Of a stretch of DNA of 56,513 nucleotides, positions 16,440 to 26,314 are shown piece by piece. How positions within the stretch are numbered: position 1 is the first letter of the stretch; every line of letters begins with the position of its first letter. Source of the DNA: Myceligenerans pegani. Lineage in GTDB: Bacteria; Actinomycetota; Actinomycetes; Actinomycetales; Cellulomonadaceae. The stretch is taken from positions 74,430 through 130,942 of the forward strand of contig NZ_JADBGR010000087.1 in assembly GCF_014892515.1 (NCBI RefSeq), given 5' to 3'. Both the position numbers and the translations under genes were made by a program. The notes beneath the pieces were generated by a model. That model worked only from the letters and a program-made list of their open reading frames with translations, made no database searches and was not told the origin of the DNA.

Positions 16440-16654
16440 ATGAGCGCCGACGGCTTCCCGCTCCTCGCCGCGATCCTCGCGGTCGCCGCCCTCATCGGCC
16501 TGCTCGCGAACCACCTGCGTCAACCGCCGATCGTGGCCTTCATCGACGTGGGGATCCCGACGTCGTGGTCGAGCCGTGCGCCTCGGGAACCGACGTCCTG
16601 TTCGGCCACCTCGCCGACCAGGCCGATGACTCCGGGGAGCCGGGGCGCGCCTGA
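16440..16654 (+). pseudogene. Remnant of a Kef-type cation/proton antiporter
   Basis: The first 38 codons read as the start of a Kef-like antiporter (PLLAAILAVAALIGLLANHL, then RQPPIVAFI). Immediately after, the frame is lost, and the adjacent frame reads a plausible hydrophilic C-terminal tail (PDVVVEPCASGTDVLFGHLA, then a stop at 16652-16654). The two ends of what would normally be a protein of 400-600 residues therefore meet in about 215 bp. This indicates a large internal deletion with a frameshift. It begins 7 bp after the response-regulator stop, so the intact gene would have been the third gene of that operon. Confidence 0.6.
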
Positions 16655-16677
16655 GGAGGGCCGGGACCGAGGCGGGT

Positions 16678-18054
16678 TCACGCCGCCTCGGTGACCGTGC
16701 TGGTCGACCGGTCGCCTCGGCTCGGGTCGCGGATCCCCAGCATGCTGACGACTCCGCCCGCGACGAGCAGCGCCGCGGTCACGAGCAGCGCGCGGTGGAA
16801 GGTGAGCACGTCCAGCACGCCGCCGGTGACGACGCCTGCGAGCGCGATGACCACCAGGCCGGCGACCCGGGAGACCGCGTTGTTCACCGCCGACGCGATG
16901 CCGGCGTCGTCGGACGGCACGGCGCCGAGGATGGCGGCGGTCAGTGGCGCGACGGTGATGGCCAGCCCGAGCCCGAACACCAGCAGACCGGGAAGGACCT
17001 GGGTCACGTAGTCGGCGTCCGAGTCGATCGAGAGCATCAGCAGGTAGCCCGCGCCGGCCACGAGCGGCCCGGCCGTCATGAACCATCGTGCGCCGTACCG
17101 GGCCGCCAGGGTGCCGAACCACGTCGACAGGGACAGCATCGCGAGGGTCGCCGGCAGCTGCGCCACGCCCGCGGCGGTGGCGCTGTACCCGGCGACCTGC
17201 TGCAGGAACAGCGTCAGGATGAACCCGCCGAACGCCAGCGCGCCGTAGACCCCCACCGTCGCCAGGTTTCCCCAGGCGAAGTTCCGTGCGGCGAACAGGT
17301 GCAGGGGCAGCATCGGATCCCGCGACCGCCGCTCCCACCACAGGAACGCCGCCAGCAGCGCCGCCCCCGCCGCGACCATCCACCACATCGCCTCGATCAG
17401 CCCGAACACGGTGGCGGCGAGCCCGACAGCGGCCAGCGTGGCTCCCGGCACGTCGATGTGCCGCCCCGTCCGGGTGTCCGACGCCGCGACGCCCCGCAGC
17501 ATCGCGAGGGTCAGGACGACGACGGGCAGATTGATCCAGAACACCCAACGCCAGGAGATCAGGTCGACGAGCCCGCCGCCGATGAACGGGCCGACGATCA
17601 TCGCGGTCCCGGTCCACGCCGTCCATCGCCCGATCGCTCGGCCCTGCGCCTCGCCCTCGAAGGTCGAGATGATCAGCGCGAGCGAACTCGGCACGAGCAG
17701 GGCGCCGGCCACGCCCTGCAGTGCCCGGGCGAGCACCAGCACGGGCCCGGTCGGCGCCAGCGCGCACAGGACCGACGCGAGGGCGAAGCCCCCGAGCCCG
17801 ATGGCCAGCACCCGGCGGCGGCCGTACACGTCCGACAACGACCCCGCGACCAGGATGAACGAGCCGAGGGTGATGAGGTAGGCGTCCACCACCCACTGCT
17901 GCAGCGCCAGCCCGGCCGCGCCGGGGCCGCCGAGCTCATCCGCGATCGCGGGCAGCGCGACGTTGACGACCGTGCCGTCGAGGAACGACACGAACGACGC
18001 CAGGATGGCCACGACAAGAACTCGCCGCTGCCTGCCGGCGGAGATGGTGTGCAC
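16678..18054 (-). CDS. MFS efflux transporter (DHA2/EmrB-QacA type)
   Basis: 458-residue exporter. Helix 1 carries the family motif LASFVSFLDGTVVNVALPAI, followed by LQQWVVDAYLI. Motif A is GSLSDVYGRRR, and motif C lies around ALQGVAGALLVPSSLAL. About 14 helices are predicted. It is unrelated in detail to the MFS protein at 12533-14023 beyond family. It faces the Kef remnant and the two-component system convergently and has no dedicated regulator beside it. The substrate is unknown. Confidence 0.9.
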   Translation of the reverse strand: MHTISAGRQRRVLVVAILASFVSFLDGTVVNVALPAIADELGGPGAAGLALQQWVVDAYLITLGSFILVAGSLSDVYGRRRVLAIGLGGFALASVLCALAPTGPVLVLARALQGVAGALLVPSSLALIISTFEGEAQGRAIGRWTAWTGTAMIVGPFIGGGLVDLISWRWVFWINLPVVVLTLAMLRGVAASDTRTGRHIDVPGATLAAVGLAATVFGLIEAMWWMVAAGAALLAAFLWWERRSRDPMLPLHLFAARNFAWGNLATVGVYGALAFGGFILTLFLQQVAGYSATAAGVAQLPATLAMLSLSTWFGTLAARYGARWFMTAGPLVAGAGYLLMLSIDSDADYVTQVLPGLLVFGLGLAITVAPLTAAILGAVPSDDAGIASAVNNAVSRVAGLVVIALAGVVTGGVLDVLTFHRALLVTAALLVAGGVVSMLGIRDPSRGDRSTSTVTEAA

Positions 18055-18137
18055 GATGCCGCTCCTCTGTGCCCGTCGCCGCCGACCGAGATGGTCGATG
18101 CCTCGCCGCCGGCCTGCACCGCCGGCGCGTGTCGTGG

Positions 18138-21100
18138 TCAGCGTTCCATCGCCTTCCGGAACCTCAGGAAAAGCGTACCGAGGGCGAGCAGAAGGAAGGC
18201 CATCGCGGCGGTGCCGGTGATCATCGCTCCGGTGACGGGCAGGTTCGGGTCCGTCGGCGGTGGCCCGGTGGGAGCGGGGCCGGGCTCGGTGGGAGCGGGG
18301 CCGGGCTCCGTGGGACTCGGTGTCGGTGTGGGAGTCGGTGTCGGCCCGCTCTCGTAGGCGTTGGTGAACGTGGCGGAGTCCGAGTCGCCGACGACGGCGG
18401 TCTCGGCGTCGAGCCGGCCGTCGAGGTCCTCGTCGGTGACGGTGGCCTCGACGACGAGCGTGTGGTCGTCGTACTCGATTCCCGGTAGGGGTGTCTCAGG
18501 TCGCGTCTCGGCGACCTGGAACCGATATGTGCCCTGGACGGTGAACGTGACCGGGGCGAACGCGAACGGGGCCGACCCGTCGTCGGCCGCGTCGGACGCC
18601 GTCACGGTGACCGTGGTCGGGTCGGGCAGGATCACCGCGCCGACCTCGACCGCGGTGGCCGTCTCGTCGTCGCCCGGGGTGAGCGCGAACGTGAACTCGT
18701 CGCCCTCGGCCCAGGGACGCCCGGTGAGCACCTTGGTGCCCTCGATCACCGCGGCCCCCGGGACCGTCGGCGGCTGGTAGACGTTGACGAAGTTCTCGTC
18801 GCCGTCGTACTCGACCTGTGTCGCGAGCGTGCCGGTGCCGTCGTCGGTCACGGTGATGGTGACCTCCGCCTCGGCGGCGTCGTACTGCATGTCCTCCGCG
18901 GGCGGGTCGGGGACGACCTCGCGTACGAGGTAGACGAACTCGCCGGGTTCGGTGAACTCGATGGGCCCGAAGCCGAAGGAGCCGGCCTGGTCCTCGGCGA
19001 CGGTGACGGTCGTGCTCCCGGGCAGGGGCGCGCCCTCGGTGACCGCCTCGATCTCGAAGGTGAACGTCTCCCCGGGCAGCCAGTCACGACCGGTCACGGT
19101 CTTCGAGAACTCCGGCGTCGCGGTGCCGGGTCCGGCCGTGTACTCGTTCCGGAAGGTGATCTGCGGTGTCTCGCCGGCCAGGGCGGAGAAGGTGGTCTCC
19201 TCCTGCCCGTCGCTCACCGTCGTCACGATGTCCAGCTCGCCGGTCTCGGGGACGAAGGTCGGTACGAGCGTCACGGTCCATACGGTCGGGTCGTGGGTGA
19301 CGCCGCCGAGGTCCCCGCCGACCTCGGACACCGTGTAGGTGTATGCCTGGTCCAGGTCGTCCTGGGTGACCACGAGGCCGCGGAGCACGTGCGTCAGCCC
19401 GGGGCCGTCGGTGTCCTGGCCGTTGGTCACCGTCATGCCGCCGGACGGGATCCCTGCGAGCACTGCCGACGCCTCATCGGCAGGGATCACGGAGAACTCG
19501 AACTCGCCGAGCGCGAGCTCGCGCCCGTCGAGCACCTTGAGCAGGTCGAGGGAGGCGAACGTGATCGAGCCGGTCCACCGGTTGGTGAAGGTGGCCGAGT
19601 CCTCGCCGTCGACCGGTGTGGCCGTGGCTTCGAGCCGGCCGTCGAGATCCTCGTCGGTGACCGTCACGTCGACGACGAACCAGTGCCGGTCCGGTGCGAT
19701 GCCCGGCGGTGCCGGCAGGACCTCCTCCACGCGGAACTGGAACCTTCCCTGCTGGGTGAACGTGATCTCGTCGAAGGCGAACGGCGCCGCGTCGCCGGTG
19801 GCGTCGGTGGCGTCCACGGTGACGGTGGCCGGGTCGGGCAGTACCACTGTCCCCGCTCCGACGGCGGCCTCGGTGTCGTCCCCGCTCGGGCTGAGCCCGA
19901 AGGTGAACTCGTCGCCGTCGGTCCAGGGGCGTCCGGTGAGGACCTTGGTTCCTTCGATGTCCGCGGTCGCGGGGGCGGCATCGTACTCGTTGACGAACTC
20001 GACGTCCGAGGCGCTCAGGCCGAAGTCCGTACAGCCGCCGTCGGGGGCGTCGCCGAGGTCGGTCGCTGTCGTCCGGCACACCGCGGTGCCGACGTCGACC
20101 GCAGCCGGGTCGCCCGTGGCGGTCACGGTCAGGCGGTGGACGAACGCGGCGTCGGAGTAGGTGACACCCGGTAGGTCGCCGTCGACCTCGGTGACCACGT
20201 AGTAGTACGTGGAGCCGACGTGGTCGGGGGTGAAGGTCAGGCCAGGGGCCGTCACCTGCGAGTTGCCGGCCGTGGTCGTGACGGTCGTCTCGGGCCGTCC
20301 GTCGAAGGTCGGAGCTGGCGGCGCGTCGCCCTGGGCCCCGAGAAAGCGGAAGAGGAACGTGTGCTCGTGCTCCGGGGCGACGAGTCCGGCGTCGGGCCGG
20401 GTGAGGTCGTCCACGAGCTTCCTGGCCCCGAGAGACACGGTGGTGGCCTCGGCGGAGAAGGCGTTCGTGAAGACGGCGAGCGCGGCCTCGCCCTCGGCCT
20501 CGTCGCCCGCGTCGTCGCGCACCCTGGTCAGGGTGGGGGCCGCGGTGAGCTGCCCGGTTCCCGTGTCGGTCACCTCGACCTCCCACTCGTACTCCGCCGC
20601 GGAGTACCTGACGCCGGGAGCGCTGCCCGGCACCTCACGGATCGCGAAGGTATACGTGCCCGGGGCGTCGAACGTGCGCGATCCGAAGGATGCGCTGGGC
20701 GTCGCCGGGCCGAGCGTCACGGTCTCGCAGTCATCGGCGTCGTCGGCGGGGCAGAGCTGGACGTCGAAGGTGTCCTCTGCCAGCCAGGGGCGGCCCTCGA
20801 ACACCTTCTCCACGGTGGGCCCGTCCTCGATCCTCGCGGGTTCGGGACCGTAAACGTTGACGAACTCGGCCTCGGCCGGAGTCTCCTGCGGGATGGTGAC
20901 GGCGCCTGACTGAGGGTTGTCGGAAGCCGTGGAGTATCCCGGCGGCGGGTCGATCTCGGTGACGGTCCAGGCGGTGCCGTCGGGCAGGCCGAGCACGACC
21001 GCCGTCTGCTCGGCGAGCAGGGTCAGGGTGCCGCCGTCGGAGATCTCGCCCTCACGTACGGGGACCGTCGGGTCGTCCGTGTCGTACACGGCGTACGGGT

Positions 21101-23735
21101 ACGTCCCCTCGGCGGCAGGGCCTGCCAGGTCCACCCGGAACGTGAACGCGGTGGCGGGGTCCGGGGCGAGCCCCGCCGCGGCTTCGACGCGCTTGGTGAT
21201 GCTCAGGCTCCCGGGGACCGGGTACTCGAGGAAGCCGTTGTTGCCCAGCGCGGCGCGCACCGCGGTGGTGACCGCGCCGGAGTCGGCACCCCAGGTGGTG
21301 CGCCGCACCCAGTCGTCGGTCGCCGTGTGGTTGCCGGCGACGGCGAGCGTGGCGGCCCCGCCGTCCGGGTCGCCGCAGAAGGGCAGGTTGTCGTCGTCCC
21401 ACTGCAGGTCGTCGCATTTGACGTGGTCCAGGTTCGCGGCCCGGCCGGAGAAGTCGGGCATCCCGGTGGGCGCCGTGATCATGCCGTCGACCACGTCGGT
21501 TCCGGGGTCCAAACCTGCCAGCTCCAGGGCGGCCTTCGTCGTCGTGAGCGGAAGGAGCTCCTTGACGACGTCGTCCGGCGAGCCCTGCTGGCGGTAGACG
21601 ACGTTCTGGAACGAGAGCGTGGCGTCGTCGGCCAGGGCGTCCCACTCGGAGGCGAGGAGGGGTTGCGTGGCGCTGTCGCCGGTGTAGATCGTCGTCGGCT
21701 CGGCGAACCGGTAGAAGCGGTTGTCCTCGGCCGGGACGAACGAGGCGTGGGTCCGGGCCAGGTCCGTGCCGCCGGCGGCGGCCGCGGCGGAGTCCCAGTC
21801 GTCGGCGTAGAAGCGCACCTGGCCGTCGACGGTGTGGTCGCGGACGTACTGGGCGAGCGCGGTGCCGTCCTGCGAGCCGTCCGTGTTCAACGACAGCGGG
21901 TCGGCGAGGGCGTCGGTGACCCCCGGCTTCGGGGTGCTCGTGTAGTAGACGCTCACCGGGTGCGACATCGTCACCGACATGGTCTCGGGGTTGCCGTCCG
22001 CGTCCTCGTGGACCTGCGCGTAGCGCAGCGGCAGCAGCGCGGCGGGGATGCGGACGGTCACGAGATCGCCGACGGCGAGCTCGTCGGACCGTTTCACCGT
22101 GATGCGGATGTTCGCCAGCGGGGTCGGCGGGTGGATGCTGTTCGGCTGGTACTCGCCGGCGAACGTGTAGGTGGTGGTGTTCCCGTCCGTCGACGCCTCG
22201 TGCTGGGTGAACACCCGCGGGGTGCAGTCCCTGGGGGTCTCCGCGCCCTCGCGCACGGTGCAGAAGGTGATGCGGTCGACGTCCGTGACCTCCATGAAGG
22301 CGCCGGTCGAGTCGGTGAAGGTCACGTAGCCGGACGCCGCCGGCGACGCACCCTCGAGGTCGATCGGGTAGCTCGGCGCGGCGTCCACCATCTGCTGCGC
22401 GATCCCGGTGAAGACGTCGATGAGATCCTGCTCCGTGACAGGTGCGTAGTACTCGTCGTTGTAGCGCAGGTCGGTCGGGTCGTAGGCGGCGGCGTCACCG
22501 GTCGGGCGGGACACCTGGAAGTACTGGGTGGGGGTGGCTCCGTTGTTGGTGCCGTTGACCGCGACCGAGACGCTGCCGGACTCCGAGTAGGTCGTGAACG
22601 CACCGGCGAACCGCTGCGCCATGGGGTTCGCGGTGTCCAGCTCGTGCCGGGGATCGAGGGTCGCGACCGCCAGATCGCGGCCGTTCGTCGTCAGGGCACC
22701 CATGCCCAGGCCGACCGTGTAGACGTGGCTTCCCGCGTCGATCTCCGGGTGGGTGTCGTACACGTCGTCGATCTGGTTCTTCAGCAGCGATCCGGTCAGC
22801 GCGGCGAGGAAGCCGTTGCCGTAGAACTGGTTCTGCCCCGGAACCGTTGGCCCCTGGTTGGTGCCGCTGAGACCAGGGTTCCACCACTGCGCCTGGGCCG
22901 CGGAGAGGGTGGGCTCGCCGTCCGAGAACAGGAGGACGTTCGGGATGCGCTGGTTCTCGCCGGTCACGTCGTCCGGGTCCTGGGTCGCCAGCTGGTTCAT
23001 CCCGGCGGCGAGGCCGCGGTGGATGTTCGTGCTCTGGTACGTGCCGAGGTTGCCCTCGGTGCCGCCGACCAGCAGGGTCTGGTTGCCGACGTACAGCCTC
23101 ATCTGGCCGTTGTTCGTCCCGGTGAACCCGATGTCGACGTACCGGTCGCTGCCCGGGATCGTCCGGGCGGGTCCCAGGGGCTGCAGCACGCTGGACTGGG
23201 TGCCGAACTCCACCAGGGCGATCCTGTTCTCCTCGAAGTCCTCGGCGATGATCCGGATCGCCTCGTCCACGGCACGGGCCATCGCGAACGCGCGCGATCC
23301 CTGCCAGTTCCCTTGGTCGTTGCAGTACCCGTCGGCGGGGGCACCGGCCTGATCCGTGCACTGCACCATCGAGCGGGAGTTGTCCAGGATCAGCGAGACA
23401 TCGATCGGAACCTGCTCCTCGCCGGTGACACGCCGGGTCGAGCCGAGGGCTGACAACGCCACCGCGAACTCGTCGTCGGCAAGATCCAGCGGAGGGCCCG
23501 GGATCGACGACGTGTCGTCGCCGAACACCGACTTGTCCGTCGCGATACGACCGGTGTTCGCCGAGGACTGGAAGTAGTCCGGGCGTGCGCTGCCGGGGTA
23601 CTCCTCCCGGGTCACCGGATCGGTGACCCGGGACGTCGGCTCGACCGCGCTCGCCGCAGGGGCCGCGACAGGGGCGAGGCCGACTGCCGCCAGAACGAGC
23701 GTCAGCAGCGCGGCGGCAGGTTTCCGAGATCGCAT
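18138..23735 (-). CDS. Sortase-anchored VWA / pilin-repeat surface adhesin
   Basis: 1865-residue cell-wall-anchored protein. It has an N-terminal signal peptide (about 1-30), then a von Willebrand A-like domain (about 110-440) with an intact metal site: DNSRS at 118-122. A SpaA/prealbumin-like domain starts near 843 (SLSITKRVE). Six FctA/Spy0128-type pilin repeats follow from about 957 to 1787; each opens with a Lys (EGTKVLTGRPW or similar) and ends F-x-N-x-Y, the layout that forms Lys-Asn isopeptide bonds. A Pro/Thr linker, LPVTG at 1832-1836, a hydrophobic helix and RFRKAMER complete a sortase signal. Repeats near 1260 and 1665 are close copies, also at DNA level (18660-18750 against 19880-19965). 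Shape and composition match a pilus-tip adhesin, but no sortase or backbone pilin gene is adjacent. Confidence 0.9.
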   Translation of the reverse strand: MRSRKPAAALLTLVLAAVGLAPVAAPAASAVEPTSRVTDPVTREEYPGSARPDYFQSSANTGRIATDKSVFGDDTSSIPGPPLDLADDEFAVALSALGSTRRVTGEEQVPIDVSLILDNSRSMVQCTDQAGAPADGYCNDQGNWQGSRAFAMARAVDEAIRIIAEDFEENRIALVEFGTQSSVLQPLGPARTIPGSDRYVDIGFTGTNNGQMRLYVGNQTLLVGGTEGNLGTYQSTNIHRGLAAGMNQLATQDPDDVTGENQRIPNVLLFSDGEPTLSAAQAQWWNPGLSGTNQGPTVPGQNQFYGNGFLAALTGSLLKNQIDDVYDTHPEIDAGSHVYTVGLGMGALTTNGRDLAVATLDPRHELDTANPMAQRFAGAFTTYSESGSVSVAVNGTNNGATPTQYFQVSRPTGDAAAYDPTDLRYNDEYYAPVTEQDLIDVFTGIAQQMVDAAPSYPIDLEGASPAASGYVTFTDSTGAFMEVTDVDRITFCTVREGAETPRDCTPRVFTQHEASTDGNTTTYTFAGEYQPNSIHPPTPLANIRITVKRSDELAVGDLVTVRIPAALLPLRYAQVHEDADGNPETMSVTMSHPVSVYYTSTPKPGVTDALADPLSLNTDGSQDGTALAQYVRDHTVDGQVRFYADDWDSAAAAAGGTDLARTHASFVPAEDNRFYRFAEPTTIYTGDSATQPLLASEWDALADDATLSFQNVVYRQQGSPDDVVKELLPLTTTKAALELAGLDPGTDVVDGMITAPTGMPDFSGRAANLDHVKCDDLQWDDDNLPFCGDPDGGAATLAVAGNHTATDDWVRRTTWGADSGAVTTAVRAALGNNGFLEYPVPGSLSITKRVEAAAGLAPDPATAFTFRVDLAGPAAEGTYPYAVYDTDDPTVPVREGEISDGGTLTLLAEQTAVVLGLPDGTAWTVTEIDPPPGYSTASDNPQSGAVTIPQETPAEAEFVNVYGPEPARIEDGPTVEKVFEGRPWLAEDTFDVQLCPADDADDCETVTLGPATPSASFGSRTFDAPGTYTFAIREVPGSAPGVRYSAAEYEWEVEVTDTGTGQLTAAPTLTRVRDDAGDEAEGEAALAVFTNAFSAEATTVSLGARKLVDDLTRPDAGLVAPEHEHTFLFRFLGAQGDAPPAPTFDGRPETTVTTTAGNSQVTAPGLTFTPDHVGSTYYYVVTEVDGDLPGVTYSDAAFVHRLTVTATGDPAAVDVGTAVCRTTATDLGDAPDGGCTDFGLSASDVEFVNEYDAAPATADIEGTKVLTGRPWTDGDEFTFGLSPSGDDTEAAVGAGTVVLPDPATVTVDATDATGDAAPFAFDEITFTQQGRFQFRVEEVLPAPPGIAPDRHWFVVDVTVTDEDLDGRLEATATPVDGEDSATFTNRWTGSITFASLDLLKVLDGRELALGEFEFSVIPADEASAVLAGIPSGGMTVTNGQDTDGPGLTHVLRGLVVTQDDLDQAYTYTVSEVGGDLGGVTHDPTVWTVTLVPTFVPETGELDIVTTVSDGQEETTFSALAGETPQITFRNEYTAGPGTATPEFSKTVTGRDWLPGETFTFEIEAVTEGAPLPGSTTVTVAEDQAGSFGFGPIEFTEPGEFVYLVREVVPDPPAEDMQYDAAEAEVTITVTDDGTGTLATQVEYDGDENFVNVYQPPTVPGAAVIEGTKVLTGRPWAEGDEFTFALTPGDDETATAVEVGAVILPDPTTVTVTASDAADDGSAPFAFAPVTFTVQGTYRFQVAETRPETPLPGIEYDDHTLVVEATVTDEDLDGRLDAETAVVGDSDSATFTNAYESGPTPTPTPTPSPTEPGPAPTEPGPAPTGPPPTDPNLPVTGAMITGTAAMAFLLLALGTLFLRFRKAMER

Positions 23736-24007
23736 GATGATCGCCTTTCATCCACGATGTGGTCCTTTCCCCAAGCCAGTCTGCGGGCAGTCCTCGCCGA
23801 CCGCGACTTGACACCCGTCTGAAAGCCTGAGTCCCACCGCCGCGAGTGCGAGCGCGGATGTGGGTGCACGGTGGAGGCGGGCCGCCTCGATGGCAGGATC
23901 CGGTGTCGCCCCACGCCGGGCACCAGGGTTTACCCGGATGCGGCGTCGGCGGACATGGTCCCGTGGGGTGACGTGGGGTCGTGGCTTCGGCTGGTCGAAT
24001 TGCCGCC

Positions 24008-25105
24008 ATGAGTACAGCTTCTTCAACGACCGGCGCGGTTCCTTCGGTGGCCGGCACGGTCTCCACGCCGGCCGGCTCGCGACCGCGCTGGCAGTTCCTC
24101 GACGTGCTGCGCGGCTTCGCGGTCCTGGGCATCCTGCTGGTCAATTCGATCGACATCACGGAACTCGGCATGACGAGAGCGATGGAGGGCGCCGCCGTGG
24201 TGCCCGATCCCGTGCAGGATGCGCTCTACCTGACGGTGCAGACCCGGTTCGTGCCGATCTTCGTGTTCCTGTTCGGCGTCAGCCTGTGGATCGTGCTCGA
24301 CGGCGCCCGCGGGCGTGCCCGGTACCCGTGGCTGGTGATGGTGCGTCGGCTGGTCGGGCTGGCAGTCCTCGGCGGGATCCTCGCACTGGTCTACCCGGGC
24401 AATGTCCTCCTGGAGTACAGCGTCCTGGGCCTGGTGGTGCTGCCGGTCGTGGCGCTCGTTCCGCGCTGGGCGACTCTCGGGGCCGGCGTCCTTCTCACGG
24501 TGGTGTCGTACGCGCTCTTCGGCGGAGGGCTTGCCGCCACTCCGGGGCTCATCCTTCTCGGGGCAGGCGCCGCGGCGTACGGCCTGCCGCGTCTCCTGGA
24601 GACCTCGACCCGGGGCGTCGCGGTCGGGTTCGCCCTCGCGGCCGTGGCGACGCTGCCGGCGCTGTGGTGGCAGCTGAGTGCGCCAGGCGATCCCCGGTTC
24701 ACGACGCCGGGTGGGATCGCCGGTCTCGTGATGGCCGTGGGATACGTCACCGGCCTGGCGCTGCTGTGGCGCACGCCCGCCCGGCGGGCGATCGTGGCTG
24801 TGTTCGAGCCGCTGGGCCGCATGGCCCTGACGAACTACGTCGCCGCGGCGATCGTGATGGCGCTGGCCGCACGGGTCGTGGACTTCGGGCACATGACCAC
24901 CGTGACGCCCGTCCTGCTGTTGTCCGTCGCCGTGATCGCGGCGCAGTCCGTGCTGAGCCGTCTCTGGCTCGCACGGTTCGTCTACGGCCCGGTCGAATGG
25001 GTCTGGCGGACCGCCACCTGGCTCCGCCCGGCGGCAGTACTCCGGGAGGCGCCGCGATCCCGCGCCCGACGAACCGAGGGCACGACCCGTGCGGACGCAT
25101 CCTGA
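24008..25105 (+). CDS. DUF418-family membrane protein
   Basis: 365-residue multi-pass membrane protein. Its start (RWQFLDVLRGFAVLGILLVN, then SIDI) is the hallmark of YeiB-like DUF418 proteins. The C-terminal DUF418 part includes PLGRMALTNYVAA and ends with YGPVEWVWRTATW, also typical. About nine helices are predicted. The function of the family is not established; a transporter or acyltransferase-like role has been suggested from fold. A GTG start at 23981 would add nine residues; the ATG at 24008 is preferred. It is divergent from the adhesin, and 68 bp upstream of the next gene on the same strand. Confidence 0.85.
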   Translation: MSTASSTTGAVPSVAGTVSTPAGSRPRWQFLDVLRGFAVLGILLVNSIDITELGMTRAMEGAAVVPDPVQDALYLTVQTRFVPIFVFLFGVSLWIVLDGARGRARYPWLVMVRRLVGLAVLGGILALVYPGNVLLEYSVLGLVVLPVVALVPRWATLGAGVLLTVVSYALFGGGLAATPGLILLGAGAAAYGLPRLLETSTRGVAVGFALAAVATLPALWWQLSAPGDPRFTTPGGIAGLVMAVGYVTGLALLWRTPARRAIVAVFEPLGRMALTNYVAAAIVMALAARVVDFGHMTTVTPVLLLSVAVIAAQSVLSRLWLARFVYGPVEWVWRTATWLRPAAVLREAPRSRARRTEGTTRADAS

Positions 25106-25173
25106 GCAGCTCGCCCGCGTGCGAGCGAGGCCGATGAGGGCCACATTGGAGGAGGGGTCAGGACGGGCGACAG

Positions 25174-25677
25174 GTGAGCCGAGGTGAGCCGGTGGGTCTG
25201 GACATCGAGCAGGACGAGAGCTTCCAGCGCCGTGAGTGGAGGTGGCAGCACGGCGGCACGGTCCTGCTCGTGCTGGTCGTCGTGGCTGCCCTGGCCGGTC
25301 TGCTCGGTGCGGGGCCGCTGAGCTGGACCGAGCGAGAGAGTGCCGACGGCGTCGTGACGGTCGCGTTCGACCGGGTCACGCACCACGAGTCCGACGACAG
25401 CATGACCCTGGCGTTCGGACCGGAGGCGGTCTCGGACGGCACCGTCACCGTCGAGCTCGCCGGGACGTGGCCCGGTGGCGTCGATCTTCAGGGCATCTCG
25501 CCCCAGCCCGTGGAGCAGAGGGCCGTGCCCGGCGGGCTCGTGCTGGTGTTCGCGGCGGACGGCGCCGACCGCGTCGAGACGAACCTGCGCTTCCGCGCTC
25601 AGGAGTACGGCCCGCTGCGCGGTGAGATCACCGTCGCCGGCCGATCGGTCTCGTTCTCGCAGTTCGTCCTGCCCTGA
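25174..25677 (+). CDS. Hypothetical single-helix membrane protein
   Basis: 167 residues with one hydrophobic helix (about 28-48, LLVLVVVAALAGLLGAG) and a C-terminal outer domain of about 115 residues with alternating beta character (DGVVTVAFDRVTHHESDDS, ...). No family is recognised. It lies between DUF418 and DUF421 membrane protein genes, with only 11 bp to the latter, so it is probably made together with DUF421 and may be its partner. The start is GTG; a GTG at 25192 is an alternative. Confidence 0.7.
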   Translation: MSRGEPVGLDIEQDESFQRREWRWQHGGTVLLVLVVVAALAGLLGAGPLSWTERESADGVVTVAFDRVTHHESDDSMTLAFGPEAVSDGTVTVELAGTWPGGVDLQGISPQPVEQRAVPGGLVLVFAADGADRVETNLRFRAQEYGPLRGEITVAGRSVSFSQFVLP

Positions 25678-25688
25678 GGAGGCTCTCG

Positions 25689-26138
25689 ATGGATGCAGTG
25701 CTGCGCGCCGTGGCGATGTACGTCGTCCTGCTGGTCATCTTCCGTTTGACCGGTAAGAGATCGATGGCTCAGGTGACCACGTTCGACTTCATCATCCTGC
25801 TCATCGTCGGCGAGGCGACCCAGCAGGCGCTCCTCGGCGAGGACTTCTCCGTGACGCAGGCCGCCCTCGTCATCGCCACCCTCATCCTGCTCGAGCGACT
25901 GTTCGACTACGCCTCGTGGCGCCTGCCCCGGTTCCGGCGGATCACGGAGGGCCTGCCCGTGGTCGTCGTCGAGAACGGTCGACCGCTCCAGGACGTCATG
26001 ACCAAGGAGCAGATCACGACCGACGACGTGCTCAGCGCGGCGCGGGGGTCGCAGGGCCTGGAGCGGATGGACCAGATCAAGTGGGCCGTCCTGGAGAGTT
26101 CCGGCGGCATCAGCATCGTGCCGAAGAGCCCTGTCTGA
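25689..26138 (+). CDS. DUF421 (YetF-like) membrane protein
   Basis: 149-residue DUF421 protein. Two to three helices make up the first 80 residues, including the family motif GKRSMAQVTTFDFIILLIVG. The cytosolic YetF-like domain follows (VVVVENGRPLQDVMTKEQIT, then ...IKWAVLESSGGISIVPK). It is a little shorter than many family members but complete at both ends. A GAGGAGG site lies 8 nt before the ATG. The family is often found with stress or sporulation genes, and its function is unknown. The next gene, manganese catalase, is convergent. Confidence 0.88.
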   Translation: MDAVLRAVAMYVVLLVIFRLTGKRSMAQVTTFDFIILLIVGEATQQALLGEDFSVTQAALVIATLILLERLFDYASWRLPRFRRITEGLPVVVVENGRPLQDVMTKEQITTDDVLSAARGSQGLERMDQIKWAVLESSGGISIVPKSPV

Positions 26139-26314
26139 CGCAAGGGAACTGCCCGACCGGCATCGAGCAGTTCGCCGGCGTGCCGTACGCCCGGTGAGCC
26201 CGACTCCCGGGCCGCGGCGGAGAGCTCCAGCGCGTACGGCGCCAGGGCGGCGAGAGATGTGCCGGGTCCCGGGTCGGTCGGTACCACGTCGGTTCACCGC
26301 TCCGTTCCTGCCGG

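Noticed and set aside
16795-18357. 520-codon plus-strand frame over the MFS gene
   Set aside because: Rich in Arg, Gly, His and Gln, no membrane or domain pattern. The antisense MFS protein is clear.
21327-23453. 708-codon plus-strand frame inside the adhesin
   Set aside because: Mirror of the VWA coding region; composition (Val/Arg/Gly/His) is typical of antisense frames and no start signal is seen.
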